A stretch of 64,000 nt of DNA from CAVRIA01 sp963721115 (GCA_963721115.1 CAVRIA010000004.1:62001-126000), one strand, 5' to 3'; counted from the first letter of the stretch, positions 34,339-44,256 are shown. The notes: a model not told the origin generated them from the letters alone. Made by a program: numbers and translations.

Positions 34339-35307
34339 GTGAACAAGGGCTTTCGCTACAGCAATCGGATCGATCGTGATGCGGTCGGCGAATCCGTCCT
34401 GGCCTTCTACACGGCGCGCTACCCCCATTCGACGCGCGCCGAGTGGGGCGAGCGCATCGCCCGCGGCGTCGTGCTGCTGGATGGTCGGTGCGTTACCGGC
34501 GACACGGTGCTGCGTGCCGGTCAGTTGTTGACCTACGATCGCGAACCCTGGGCGGAGCCCGAAACCCCGACCGCGTTCGCCGTCCTCTACGCCGACGACG
34601 AGATCCTCGCCGTCGACAAGCCGGTGGGCCTGCCCGTGCTGCCCGGCTGCCGGCGCCTCGAAAATACGCTGCTCGCGCTGGTCCGCGCGCGCTTTGCCGG
34701 CGAAGTGCCGCTCTCCCCGCTGCACCGTCTGGGGCGCGGCACTTCCGGGATCGTGCTGTTCGCCAGGACGAAGGAATCGCTGCGCGAGTTGAGCACGGCA
34801 TTCGCCGAACGCCGGGTCACGAAGCTCTATCGCGCCCGTGTCCGCGGGGTCGGCCTGCCACGCGAACAGGAGGTCGACGTGCCGATCGGACGCGTCGCCT
34901 ACCCACCCACCGGCTATCTCTACGCGGCGACTGCCGGTGGCGCGCCGGCGAAAAGCGTGTGTCGCCTCGTTTACGAAGACCGCGAACGATCGCAGTCGCT
35001 GGTCGAGATCCGCATCGTCACCGGCCGGACGCAGCAGATCCGCATCCATACCGCGGCCATCGGACATCCGCTGGTCGGCGACCCGCTCTACGTGGCGGGC
35101 GGCGGTCCCGCCGCGCTGGTCGCCGGGAAACGCCCGCCACTTCCCGGCGACTGCGGCTATCATCTGCACGCGACGCGTCTGGCGTTTCGGCATCCCACCT
35201 CGCGGCAACCGGTCGAGATCGTCGCGCCGCCGCCGCCGCTGCTGCTCTCTCCCGACGAGGCTCCCGAGACAACTTGCCAAGCGCCCGCCCTTCGGCGCCG
35301 GAGATGA
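34339..35307 (+). CDS. RluA-family pseudouridine synthase, HRLGRGTSG subtype
   Basis: 322 residues from GTG 34339, chosen because the conserved N-terminus begins here (NKGFRYSNRIDRDAVGESVL); an upstream GTG (34246) would add 31 residues of unconserved sequence. An S4-like start (GVVLLDGRCVTGDTVLRAGQ) precedes the synthase domain: ILAVDKPVGLPVLPG, PLHRLGRGTSGIVLFARTKE, KLYRARVRG, VTGRTQQIRIHTAAIGHPLVGDPLY. The usual catalytic motif is HRLDxxTSG; here Gly replaces the Asp. That is either a subfamily variation or a loss of standard chemistry. Expected role: uridine isomerisation in rRNA or tRNA. It is 54 bp before rhlE, suggesting a shared RNA-related unit. Confidence 0.85.
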   Translation: MNKGFRYSNRIDRDAVGESVLAFYTARYPHSTRAEWGERIARGVVLLDGRCVTGDTVLRAGQLLTYDREPWAEPETPTAFAVLYADDEILAVDKPVGLPVLPGCRRLENTLLALVRARFAGEVPLSPLHRLGRGTSGIVLFARTKESLRELSTAFAERRVTKLYRARVRGVGLPREQEVDVPIGRVAYPPTGYLYAATAGGAPAKSVCRLVYEDRERSQSLVEIRIVTGRTQQIRIHTAAIGHPLVGDPLYVAGGGPAALVAGKRPPLPGDCGYHLHATRLAFRHPTSRQPVEIVAPPPPLLLSPDEAPETTCQAPALRRRR

Positions 35308-35360
35308 GCGCCGATGGCGTAGAACTCGCCAACGATCCGCGCTAGGGTTCGGCTCTTCGC

Positions 35361-36773
<1,413 letters not shown>

Positions 36774-37004
36774 GCAGACGCGCGTCAAAGCGGCTGATTC
36801 ACGCTGGCCACCGGCTCCGTGGTCGGCCGGCGCGAGCTCGCGCAGCCGTCTACCCAGGGCGTGGCCGCTCCGCTGGCCCGCCTTCTGTGCAGCCTCATTA
36901 GCTGCTGTGACGTTTGCGCGCCGGTTGACCTTTGCCGCCGGGGTGCGGCACTAGCATCGCATGGGAAGCGAGACCGGGGGTGCAGCGGCCAGGCGGCAGG
37001 CGCG

Positions 37005-37793
37005 ATGAAGCTGCTGCTGGTGTCGGATCTGCACTACGCGCTCAAGCAGTTCGACTGGGTGCACGGCGTCGCCGACCGCTTCGACGTCGTGGTCATCGCC
37101 GGCGACCATCTCGACATCTCGTCGGCCGTCGGGGTCGACGTGCAGATCGTCGTCATCCTGAAGTATCTGCGCCGCCTGCAGGCGAAGACGCGTCTGCTGG
37201 TCTGCTCCGGCAACCACGACCTCAACGCGCGCGACGCCGGAGGGGAGCGCGTGGCGCGCTGGCTGTCCGAGGCGCGCGGCGTCGGCTTTGCGGTCGACGG
37301 AGGGCGCGTCGAGGTCGACGAGACCACAATCACGATCTGTCCGTGGTGGGACGGGCCGCGCGGCCGCGAGGCGGTGGGCGAGCAGCTGGAGCGCGACGCG
37401 GCGCAGCGCGTCGGCCGTTGGATCTGGGTGTACCACGCGCCGCCGGACGAATCGCCGGTGAGCTGGACCGGCACGAAACACTACGGCGACGCCGACCTGG
37501 TGCGCTGGATCCGCGCCTACCGTCCCGACCTGGTGCTCAGCGGTCACATCCACCAGGCGCCGTTTCGCGCCGGCGGCTCGTGGATCGATCGCATCGACGG
37601 CACTTGGGTTCTCAACGCTGGCCGGCAGATCGGCCCGTGCCCGACGTTCGTCGTCGTGGACACCGCAGCGCAGCAGGCGACGTGGTTCTCGCTGGCGGGA
37701 AACGAGGTCGCGCAGCTCGACGGACTGCCGGCGCAGCCCGGTGTCGCTCTCACTCGACCGTGGGATCCGGATGCCGATCCGAACCCGGTGTAG
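37005..37793 (+). CDS. Metallophosphoesterase (calcineurin-like)
   Basis: 262 residues from ATG 37005. The metal ligands are visible in order: LLLVSDLHYALK (DxH), VVIAGDHLD (GD), LLVCSGNHDLNARD (GNHD), WVYHAPPDE (His) and LVLSGHIHQAPF (GHxH). No signal peptide, so cytoplasmic. The sequence ICPWWDGPRGREAVGEQL is a distinctive insert between the GNHD and His motifs. Substrate unknown. Its 3' end overlaps the convergent cyclic-nucleotide-binding gene by 44 bp. The 231 bp upstream contain no clear gene. Confidence 0.9.
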   Translation: MKLLLVSDLHYALKQFDWVHGVADRFDVVVIAGDHLDISSAVGVDVQIVVILKYLRRLQAKTRLLVCSGNHDLNARDAGGERVARWLSEARGVGFAVDGGRVEVDETTITICPWWDGPRGREAVGEQLERDAAQRVGRWIWVYHAPPDESPVSWTGTKHYGDADLVRWIRAYRPDLVLSGHIHQAPFRAGGSWIDRIDGTWVLNAGRQIGPCPTFVVVDTAAQQATWFSLAGNEVAQLDGLPAQPGVALTRPWDPDADPNPV

Positions 37794-38238
37794 ACTCCTC
37801 GTCCTGATGGTGCACCAAGGTCTCCAGCACCTCGTCGACCATCGACAGGTGGCTCTCCTGGTCCTCGAACTGGCGCTTGAGATCCACCAGGTAGGTCGTC
37901 ACCGAGTGCAGTCGCTTGGCCAGCAGGCGGGCGAGTGCGAGGCCGATCGAAGGGTCCGACTGCATGAAGGTCATGGGCTCGGCCGCGACATAGAGCGTCG
38001 TGTCGGTCTGCGCGCGCACGGTGGCCATGTGCGGTAGGTCGAGCAGGACCGACATCTCGCCGAAGAAAGCCCCGGGCGTATCGACCACGGCGATCTGCAG
38101 ATCGCCTTTGAGAACCTCGACCGTCCCGCTCAGCAGGATGTATAGCACGCCGGCGCGCGCACCCTCGTCGAGGAGGTTCTCGCCGGCGCGGAAGGTTCGC
38201 TGCGGCAGGCCCGCACACACGTCCATAACGTCGCTCAT
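37750..38238 (-). CDS. Cyclic-nucleotide-binding domain protein
   Basis: 162 residues from ATG 38238. A single cNMP-binding beta-barrel: LPQRTFRAGENLLDEGARAG, VLYILLSGTVEVLKGD, GAFFGEMSVLLDLPHMATVRA (the phosphate-binding cassette GExx...R-A), ending in a helix LARLLAKRLHSVTTYLVDLK. No DNA-binding domain follows; the C-terminus is a charged helix, so it is not a CRP-type transcription factor. It could act as a cAMP-responsive protein-protein module. An adenylate cyclase is encoded at 27.5 kb, but a functional link is only inference. Tail-to-tail overlap with the phosphoesterase gene. Confidence 0.88.
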   Translation of the reverse strand: MSDVMDVCAGLPQRTFRAGENLLDEGARAGVLYILLSGTVEVLKGDLQIAVVDTPGAFFGEMSVLLDLPHMATVRAQTDTTLYVAAEPMTFMQSDPSIGLALARLLAKRLHSVTTYLVDLKRQFEDQESHLSMVDEVLETLVHHQDEESTPGSDRHPDPTVE

Positions 38239-38400
38239 GACCGCGGCACAGCTTGGAGCGACGCACCGGGCTTGTCAAACCGCCCGGCCGGGGGGCGCGC
38301 GGAAGGCCATCAGGCCGGCATCCTAGCCGGCCGATTGCGAGGCGGCGCGGGGTTTTCCCACTTGAAATCGCCGCCCCGGTCCAATAGGAGGTTGGTGGCA

Positions 38401-39465
38401 ATGACTACTCACGATGACGTAGTCACGAAGGTAGTCAGGGCCGCTCTGTACGGCGTTGCGCATTTAGCTGTTTACTCGCTGTGTCGTTCGCTTTGCGTCT
38501 TGCTCAGGTGGCGAGTTCCGAGGCGGCGCAACGGCGACCGGATGCAGCGACTCGCTCTCTGCACCGCCGTGATCGCGTCCGTGGCGATGAGCGGCGGCGT
38601 GGCGCTGGGGCTCATCGGTCCTCCCGGCGGTTGCGACCCGGTTGACTGTGCGATCGGGTGCGCCCAGCAATGCAAGGGCGGAAGCTGTATGGCCGTCGTG
38701 GTCGGACCGCCGGTGTGCGGATGTTCCGGCACCTCTCCCGACGGCTTCAGCTGCGACAACGGTGCCGGGCGGTGCGAGGGGGGCACCTGCGTGGTGCCGA
38801 CGCAGACGCCGACGGCAACGGGAACGGCGACGGGGACGGCGACGCCTACCGAGACGATCACGGAGACGCCGACGGAGACCGCGACGGCGACACCGACCGA
38901 CACGCCGACGGAGACCGCGACGGCGACGCCGACCGATACGCCGACGGAGACGCCGACCGCCACGCCGACGGACACGCCGACCGCCACGCCCACCGCCACG
39001 CCCACCGAGACACCGACACGGACACCCACGCACACGCCGACCCACACGCCGACCGCGACGGTCACCGATACGCCGACGGCAACGCCGACCGACACACCCA
39101 CACCGACGCCGACCGAGACGCCGACGCAGACGTCTACGGGCACGCCGACGGGCACGCCGACGGCGACACCGACCGCGACACCGACGTCGACGCCCACCGT
39201 GACGCCGACGGCCACGCTCCTGCTGGGCGGCGCGTCGTGCGGCGGTGCGGGCGCGTGTGATTCGGGGAGCTGCGCGCAGGGCGTGTGTTGCGACCGCGCC
39301 TGCGACGGGCCGCTCGAGCGCTGCAACTTGGTCGGTCAGGTGGGGACGTGCGTCGACGTCGCCGCAGCGGCCCCCGCCGCCTCCGGCCGCGCGCTGGCCG
39401 TGGCCCTGTGGCTCATGCTGCTGGTCGCGGGCCGGGCCCTCGGCCGCCGGACGAACGACGGCTGA
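38401..39465 (+). CDS. Cys-rich, PT-repeat surface protein with C-terminal TM sorting-type tail
   Basis: 354 residues from ATG 38401, chosen because AGGAGG lies upstream; ATG 38541 (MQRLALCTAVIASVAMSGGV) would start directly at the signal peptide. After the signal region comes a Cys-rich N-terminal domain (GGCDPVDCAIGCAQQCKGGS, CGCSGTSPDGFSCDNG), a Thr/Pro tandem-repeat linker of ~140 residues, then the module CAQGVCCDRACDGPLERCNL. The tail has a short Ala/Pro segment, a hydrophobic helix (LAVALWLMLLVAG) and an Arg cluster, the layout of sortase/exosortase-type CTERM signals. The same C-terminal module occurs in the protein at 45.4-46.1 kb. Probably surface-exposed; function unknown. Confidence 0.8.
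   Translation: MTTHDDVVTKVVRAALYGVAHLAVYSLCRSLCVLLRWRVPRRRNGDRMQRLALCTAVIASVAMSGGVALGLIGPPGGCDPVDCAIGCAQQCKGGSCMAVVVGPPVCGCSGTSPDGFSCDNGAGRCEGGTCVVPTQTPTATGTATGTATPTETITETPTETATATPTDTPTETATATPTDTPTETPTATPTDTPTATPTATPTETPTRTPTHTPTHTPTATVTDTPTATPTDTPTPTPTETPTQTSTGTPTGTPTATPTATPTSTPTVTPTATLLLGGASCGGAGACDSGSCAQGVCCDRACDGPLERCNLVGQVGTCVDVAAAAPAASGRALAVALWLMLLVAGRALGRRTNDG
38799..39219 (+). repeat. Degenerate 12-bp tandem repeats encoding a PT linker
   Basis: Repeating units close to ACGCCGACCGAG/ACGCCGACGGAC fill ~420 bp and encode TPTxTPTE-type repeats in the surface protein. Unit order varies, so the length may change by slippage. It is protein-coding throughout, not a CRISPR array. Confidence 0.85.
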
Positions 39466-39735
39466 ACGTTCGAGAGTTCGAGGGCCTGTTCCCGTACCGC
39501 ATCGTCCTCGCCGCTCCACCGAATGGCTTCCGGGGGGGCCAGGACCTGGGCCAGGCCCCGGGGACGTTCCTGAAAGATGAAAAGAAGCGGCGGTGACACC
39601 GTCAACTGCCGGCGCGCTTGCGAGCCGGATGCAGAGGATTCTGCGAGGACAAGGCTCAGACCACCCCGCGATAGAGCTCGGACTGCTCGAGCTCGCGACC
39701 TCGCTTCAAGGCGTGGCTGATGGCCTGAGGCGCGC

Positions 39736-40002
39736 CTACTTGACCTTGAAGGAGTCCGTCTCCTGCCCTTTGATGTTGGTGAGCGTCACGCCGAAGCATT
39801 GCGCTACATCGTCGCCGCGCAGTTGGAGGGTGACCGACGTGGCGCCGCTGAAGGAGCTGGCGATCGGCAGGGGCAGGTTCGGCCCCTTGCCCTTCACGAT
39901 GATCTTGGTCGCGCCGCCTTTGAGCTGGATCTGGAACACGCCATCGACGCCGAGGTCCTCGTCTTTGTACTTGTAGCGCTTGCCACCGGGCAGCGCGGCA
40001 CC
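39736..40002 (-). pseudogene. Truncated C-terminal domain of a secreted beta-rich protein
   Basis: Reading leftward from about 40002 the frame gives GKRYKYKDEDLGVDGVFQ, LKGGATKIIVKGKGPNLPL, FSGATSVTLQLRGDDVAQCF and ends in SFKVK. In related genomes this is, from memory, a recurrent C-terminal domain (YKDK...KGKGxNLxLP...VTVQL...CW/F) of secreted proteins. Upstream of residue GAALPG the reading becomes antisense to another gene remnant and loses all resemblance, so the N-terminal part is gone. The break coincides within ~10 bp with the start of the truncated HTH gene on the other strand. Confidence 0.55.
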
Positions 40003-40008
40003 GATTGG

Positions 40009-40266
40009 GTGGGAGCGGGATCGGACCGAGCGCAGGTCCACTGCCTGCCCGCGATCTATGAGTTCCTTGGCTACGCGCCCTGGCAGCCGCCCGACGGCCT
40101 CGCCGCCTGGCCCCGGCAGGCGCGCCTCGGAATGGGTCTGTCGCGGCGGAAGCTTGCGGCGCGGATCGGGGTCGATCCGACCACCGTCGACCGGTGGGAG
40201 CGAGGGCAAGGTCAGCCATCGCTGGAGTCCCGGCGGCGGCTCCAAACGATCATTCGGGTGGCGTGA
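40009..40266 (+). pseudogene. Truncated HTH (XRE-type) regulator
   Basis: From GTG 40009 about 85 residues are readable: CLPAIYEFLGYAPWQPPDGL, then RLGMGLSRRKLAARIGVDPT and TVDRWERGQGQPSLESRR, a good helix-turn-helix. The PAIxxFLGYxP preface normally follows a longer N-terminal part in this HTH subgroup, and here the sequence before 40003 belongs to a different gene remnant on the other strand. It could still make a small DNA-binding protein, but no ribosome site is evident. Confidence 0.5.
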
Positions 40267-40384
40267 GCGCGGCGATCGGGGTGGTGCAGCGCATTGCACA
40301 TGGGCCTTTCGGGTAACCGCGGACGAGCGCGAAGACGAGACGTTCTTGGCTGCGGAGGATGGCCGCGGTTGACGAGGTAAGCCA

Positions 40385-40693
40385 ATGGCTTACACTCAGG
40401 TCGTGAAGGTATCCTGGGACCGTGCGAAAGACCTTGCGAACCAGAAGAAGCACGGCGTCTCCTTCCAAGAGGCGAGCGAGGTGCTCGTTTCTGGGGTCGA
40501 TCACCTGGAGATCTTCGACGATGCTCATTCCGACGACGAGGACCGGTTCATCTCGATTGGACCGATCCGCCGGGGCCTGGTGCTCGTCGTCTGGACCGAA
40601 CGACGGGAAGACGAAGCCAGAATCATCAGCGCGCGCTGGGCGACGCGACGCGAGCAGGCGATGTTTCGCGCCCACATGAAGAGGACGAAATGA
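40385..40693 (+). CDS. brnT: BrnT-family toxin
   Basis: 102 residues from ATG 40385, with GAGG ~10 bp upstream. The BrnT fold is recognised from KVSWDRAKDLANQKKHGVSF, the core HSDDEDRFISIGPIRRGLVL and the C-terminal ARIISARWATRREQAMF. BrnT proteins are RelE-like ribonuclease toxins that arrest translation when free. The antitoxin gene overlaps its stop by 4 bp. Usually BrnT is paired with BrnA, a ribbon-helix-helix protein; here the partner is an XRE-type HTH protein, which is less usual. Confidence 0.88.
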   Translation: MAYTQVVKVSWDRAKDLANQKKHGVSFQEASEVLVSGVDHLEIFDDAHSDDEDRFISIGPIRRGLVLVVWTERREDEARIISARWATRREQAMFRAHMKRTK

Positions 40694-40980
40694 CGGACAT
40701 TCCGGAACTGACCAAGCGCGATTTCGCTCGCGCAATCCCCGCTCGGGTTCGCAAGCGACTGATCGCTGGTCGCTTTGAGTCAGGGGACGACGTTGCGGCG
40801 CTTCGGCGGTTTTCACGGCTGACGCAAACCCAGTTTGCGCGCGCGATGGGCATCAGCGTCCACACGCTGCGCAACTGGGAGCAGGGCCGCCGGACGCCAG
40901 AAGGTCCCGCACTCGCGCTGCTCCGTATTGCGGCACGGCATCCGCGTATTCTTCGCGAGAATTTGCGGTCTGCCGCGTAG
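40690..40980 (+). CDS. XRE-family HTH antitoxin paired with BrnT
   Basis: 96 residues; ATGA overlap with the brnT stop. N-terminal region ELTKRDFARAIPARVRKRLI is followed by an XRE helix-turn-helix (LRRFSRLTQTQFARAMGISV, HTLRNWEQGRRTPEGPALAL) and LRIAARHPRILRENL, the pattern of HigA/NadS-like antitoxins of RelE/HigB toxins. It probably neutralises BrnT and represses the operon promoter. The region upstream of brnT (40300-40384) should hold the operator; I see no clear palindrome. Confidence 0.87.
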   Translation: MTDIPELTKRDFARAIPARVRKRLIAGRFESGDDVAALRRFSRLTQTQFARAMGISVHTLRNWEQGRRTPEGPALALLRIAARHPRILRENLRSAA

Positions 40981-42048
40981 CCGTGGACGTGCGCGGTCCC
41001 GAGCCCCGCGCCAGCGAGATCGCCCGCATGGCTCCCGGGCTTCTCCGAGTGAGCGGCCAGGCACTCCTGCGCCCACAACGAGCCGTGCCGGGCGTTTTTC
41101 GGCCTTGCCCGACTCCACAGGCAGCTACTATCCAAGCTCCATGGAGGGGGGCCGAGTCGTGAGCGGTATCAAGGGCCATTGCGGGGCCCGCTCGAGACCC
41201 GTTTGCAGCGTCCGATAGTGGAGCGTTACGTCAAATCTCCAGCTTGTACGGCCTATCCGCCTCAAGATCGGGGCGCGGGTGAAGCAGTCCGCGCGCCGGG
41301 TGTGGTTTCACCTTGCTAGCCGAGGGTCGCCCGCTCTTCCTCAACGTCCTCGATCGCTTGTCCGAGCTCTGTGCACCCGACGGCTAACCCGATCGCTTCA
41401 CGGCCTCGATCGCTACGCGTCGCCACAATTTCGGTGCCCGGAGATGCCGACGCTCGCCAAATTCCCTCACCTTGTGCCGGCGCCGCAGATTCATGAATAA
41501 TCCGGGCTAGTGGCGTCTGGTTCCCGGTCCCGACCGAAAGAATTGCCGACCGATGTATCTTTTGATTTCAGGCGGGGTCAATCTTGGACGCCGATCGGGG
41601 GTCAAACGGCATGCCGATTCACAAGTACGATCCGCCCACGCAATGCGTCGGCGTCGTCGTCGGGCGCTTCGACGTAACCGAGTTCACCGTCTGGGCGGTG
41701 TTCGATCTGGCCGCAAGGCCCTGAGCACCGCATGGCTCCGGACACGTCCCCCTCTGTGCGCGCCAACTCCTCGGACTTTCCGGACACAGACTGGGAGAGG
41801 CGAGCCAATTCCGCGCTCCCTCTTGCTTTCGGCGGCCCCGCGAAGCGCGCCCCCCGTACGGACCACGTGACCGTCGGTCTCTATCTGGCCGCTCACCGTG
41901 AACGGGAACGCGGAGCCAAGGCGATGCGGTCGTTCGGAACGCAACCGCAGCACGACCGGGGCGGTGGTGCGCTCCAGCAGGCGGACCTCGCCGGCTCCTC
42001 TATCGCGCCAGCTTCAATCGTTGCCACGCGGCGTGGTAGAGCTTTCCT
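40981..42048. other. Gene-poor accessory stretch, 1.07 kb
   Basis: No intact gene supported. A rightward stretch ending at a TAA near 41387 reads FTLLAEGRPLFLNVLDRLSE then LCAPDG and may be a decayed gene end. Near 41490 the sequence TTCATGAATAATCCGGGCTA may belong to an insertion-sequence end, which is uncertain. An IS21-like end sequence is at 41574-41625, immediately followed by a 37-codon frame (MPIHKYDPPTQCVGVVVGRF) to 41723. The rest shows no recognisable coding or repeat structure. Confidence 0.5.
41574..41625 (+). mobile_element. IS21-like terminal repeat remnant (site A)
   Basis: Two adjacent units, GGGGTCAATCTTGGACGCCG and GGGGTCAAACGGCATGCCG, each continue into GAT. Tandem GGGTCA...GCCGAT units are characteristic of the multiple terminal repeats of some IS21-family elements (family knowledge; assignment inferred). 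No transposase gene is adjacent. Similar sequences in the same orientation lie at 43078-43110 and 44517-44572. Confidence 0.5.
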
Positions 42049-43080
42049 ATGCAGTGCGGAGCGTGTCGCTTCGACAACCGCCATGGTCGCGCGTACTGCG
42101 CGGACTGCGGCGCGGTCCTACAGGTGTCCTGTTCCGCCTGTGGGTTCACCAACCAGGCAACGGAAAAGTTCTGCGGAGGTTGTGGTGCCAACATCGGCAC
42201 GGCCCCAGCTCCGGTGCAAGGCGCCGAGCCCGATCGCCGCCCTTTAACCGTGCTGTTTTGTGACCTCGTCAATTCGACGATGTTGTCGACCGTACTCGAT
42301 TCGGAGGACTTGCGCGAACTCATCCGCGACTACCGCGAGAGCGCCGCCACCGCGATCGAGGAGTTCGGCGGCTTCCCCTCCTCCTTCGTCGGCGACGGCA
42401 TTATGGTGCTCTTTGGCTTTCCGACGGCGCAGGAAGACGCCGCCGAACGTGCAGCCCGTGCGGGTCTCGGTATTGTCAAGGCGGTCCAGCAATTGAATGA
42501 GCATCTCGGATCCTCCGCGGCCGGGGCGTTGGCAGTGCGGATCGGGATCGCAACGGGCCTTGTGGTCGTGGGTGACTTGATCGGGAGAGCCACAGCAGAA
42601 GAGGACGCCGTGATTGGTGAGACTCCCAATTTGGCGGCACGCCTGCAGGCCATCGCCGGGCCTAATGAGGTCATCGTAAGCCTCAAGCACCAAGCGCCTG
42701 CTATCGGAATTGTTCGATTGCGAAGACCTCGGTCCGCAGACGCTGAAAGGCTTTCCCGAGCCCGTGCGGGCGTGATCTGTCCGAGGGGCACAGCCAGTCG
42801 TTTTGAGATCACGCACGCGGGCGGGCTGCTTCCGCTCGTCGGCCGCGAAGAAGAGCTGCAGATCTTGCAGCGCCGATGGCGACGCGCAGTGCAGGGTGAC
42901 GGGCAAGTGGAGCTGGTCAGCGGGGACGCCGGCATCGGAAAGTCGCGTCTGGTCCAGGAGCTGAAGATGGAGGCGGCGAAGGGCGGATACGGCGTCGTTT
43001 CGATCCGCCGATCGCCCTTCTATCGCAATACACATCGGCTTTCACACCGCCAGCCCGATCCCCGATTCGGGACCGAAAGG
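42049..43080 (+). pseudogene. Truncated zinc-ribbon/adenylate-cyclase/AAA-ATPase protein
   Basis: Starts at ATG 42049 with two zinc-ribbon motifs (CGACRFDNRHGRAYCADCGA, CSACGFTNQATEKFCGGCGA). A class III cyclase domain follows (VLFCDLVNST, SSFVGDGIMVLFGFP, IGIATGLVVVGDLIG), then the start of the ATPase domain with the P-loop LVSGDAGIGKSRLVQE. Intact relatives exceed 1000 residues; this one loses homology after SPFYRNT and meets an IS21-like end at 43078. Within 42680-42790 the frame is displaced: the alternate frame reads TKRLLSELFDCEDLGPQTLK then GFPEPVRA with an in-frame TGA, and homology returns at GTASRFEITHAGG. So it has lost ~30 in-frame residues as well as its 3' end. Confidence 0.75.
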
Positions 43081-43110
43081 GGTCGAAGTTTGGCGCCGAT
43101 TCACACCTAC
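43078..43110 (+). mobile_element. IS21-like terminal repeat remnant (site C)
   Basis: AGGGGTCGAAGTTTGGCGCC followed by GATTCACACC, matching the GGGTCA...GCCGATTCACA pattern of sites A and B with one unit missing. It lies exactly where the cyclase-ATPase gene loses homology, so an insertion or IS-mediated deletion probably truncated that gene. Confidence 0.45.
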
Positions 43111-43162
43111 TTCCGCCGGCGCGGCGGCGTCAACGGCCCCGAAGGCGGTGGGAATCCCACGC

Positions 43163-43459
43163 TCACGGGATGATCCCGTCGTTGATCGCGCCCAGCTCGG
43201 TGAGCGCCAACTCTAACGCGTGGCGGAGTACTTCGTATGCCATTCCATAGTAATCGATCTCCAGATCTCGACGTTGTCGAGGGGTAGGGCGTTCGTCCAC
43301 CTCGGGAAACTCGTCTCCGATGGGTCCCCATCGGGCAAGAAGCTCGAGCAAGCGGCTCCGTTTCAGGACCGGCGCCAGCGGCCCGCCGTCAATCGCGATC
43401 AGTCGTAACGTTTCGCCCGTCCTCGATCGGCCATCTCTGAATCGCTCTTCTGCGCTCAC
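43163..43459 (-). CDS. Small protein of unknown function downstream of crotonase
   Basis: 98 codons from GTG 43459, which overlaps the upstream stop (GTGA). It reads APVLKRSRLLELLARWGPIG, GDEFPEVDERPTPRQRRDLE and DYYGMAYEVLRHALELALTE. The DEFPEVDERP region is faintly like the tail of VapB/AbrB-type antitoxins, but no DNA-binding N-terminus is present. I recognise no family. The start is weak, without a convincing ribosome site, so it could be a truncated gene in this decaying region. Confidence 0.4.
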   Translation of the reverse strand: MSAEERFRDGRSRTGETLRLIAIDGGPLAPVLKRSRLLELLARWGPIGDEFPEVDERPTPRQRRDLEIDYYGMAYEVLRHALELALTELGAINDGIIP

Positions 43460-44256
43460 CTCGCCTTCCAGACGGGCTCGCGCTTCTCGACGAACGAGCG
43501 CGGGCCCTCGGCGTGATCCTCCGACCGTTCGACGACCGTGAGATAGCCGGCAGCGATCTCATCCGCCTGCTCGGCGGGCAGTCCGAGACCGCGCAGGATG
43601 CCCATCTTGGTCCCCCACACCGCCAGCGGCGCGTTCTTGAGGAGCATGCGGGCCAACTCGTGCGCGCGCTCCATGAGCTTGTCGTGCGGCACGACCTCGG
43701 TCACCAGCCCGACCTCGTAGGCGCGCTGCGCGTTCATCCGCTCCTGGCTGCCGAGCAGCGCCATGCGCAGGCAGACGGCCACCGGCACGCGCCGCGCCAT
43801 GTTCACCATCTCGTGTGACGACACGTAGCCGATCGAGACGTGCGGATCGACGAAGGAAGCCTTGTCGGAAGCAATGGGAATGTCGGCCTCGGTGACGAAA
43901 TCGAGCGACACGCCCGCCACCACGCCGTTCACCGCGCAGATCACGGGTTTGTGCACGTGCATCCGACGCGGTGTGGGCAGAGCGCGGATGCCCTCGTGCC
44001 TGCATAGTTGGCGCCAGGCGTCTGGCCTGTAAAAGCCGTCGGTGGCGAGGCTCTCGACGTCGGCGCCGCTCGAGAAACTGCGGCCGGCGCCGGTGACGAT
44101 CGCCACCCAGACGTCGGGATCGTCCTTCACCCGCTGCCAGCACTCGCGCAGATCGTCCTTCATGCGCTGGTTCATGGCGTTCAGCCGCTCGGGACGGTTG
44201 AGCGTGATCGTGGCGACGCGGTCGGCGATCTCGAACTGGACGGTTTCGTAGGGCAT
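43456..44256 (-). CDS. Enoyl-CoA hydratase/isomerase (crotonase) family protein
   Basis: 266 residues from ATG 44256, with AAAGGAG upstream. Crotonase features: VATITLNRPERLNAMNQRM, VTGAGRSFSSGADVESLATD (oxyanion-hole SGAD), KPVICAVNGVVAGVSLDFVT (second oxyanion strand; GVSLDF where most have GGGLEL), EADIPIASDKASFVDPHVSI and HEMVNMARRVP. The Glu pair of true hydratases is not obvious (SSHEMVNMAR has one), so it may be an isomerase, decarboxylase or other crotonase. Cytosolic; likely in degradation of an acyl-CoA. It stands alone between IS-like remnants, with a short gene overlapping its stop. Confidence 0.9.
   Translation of the reverse strand: MPYETVQFEIADRVATITLNRPERLNAMNQRMKDDLRECWQRVKDDPDVWVAIVTGAGRSFSSGADVESLATDGFYRPDAWRQLCRHEGIRALPTPRRMHVHKPVICAVNGVVAGVSLDFVTEADIPIASDKASFVDPHVSIGYVSSHEMVNMARRVPVAVCLRMALLGSQERMNAQRAYEVGLVTEVVPHDKLMERAHELARMLLKNAPLAVWGTKMGILRGLGLPAEQADEIAAGYLTVVERSEDHAEGPRSFVEKREPVWKAR

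Noticed and set aside
38799..39219. Possible CRISPR array or satellite
   Set aside because: The ~12-bp units have no spacers and encode a continuous Thr/Pro linker in frame between a signal peptide and a Cys-rich domain.
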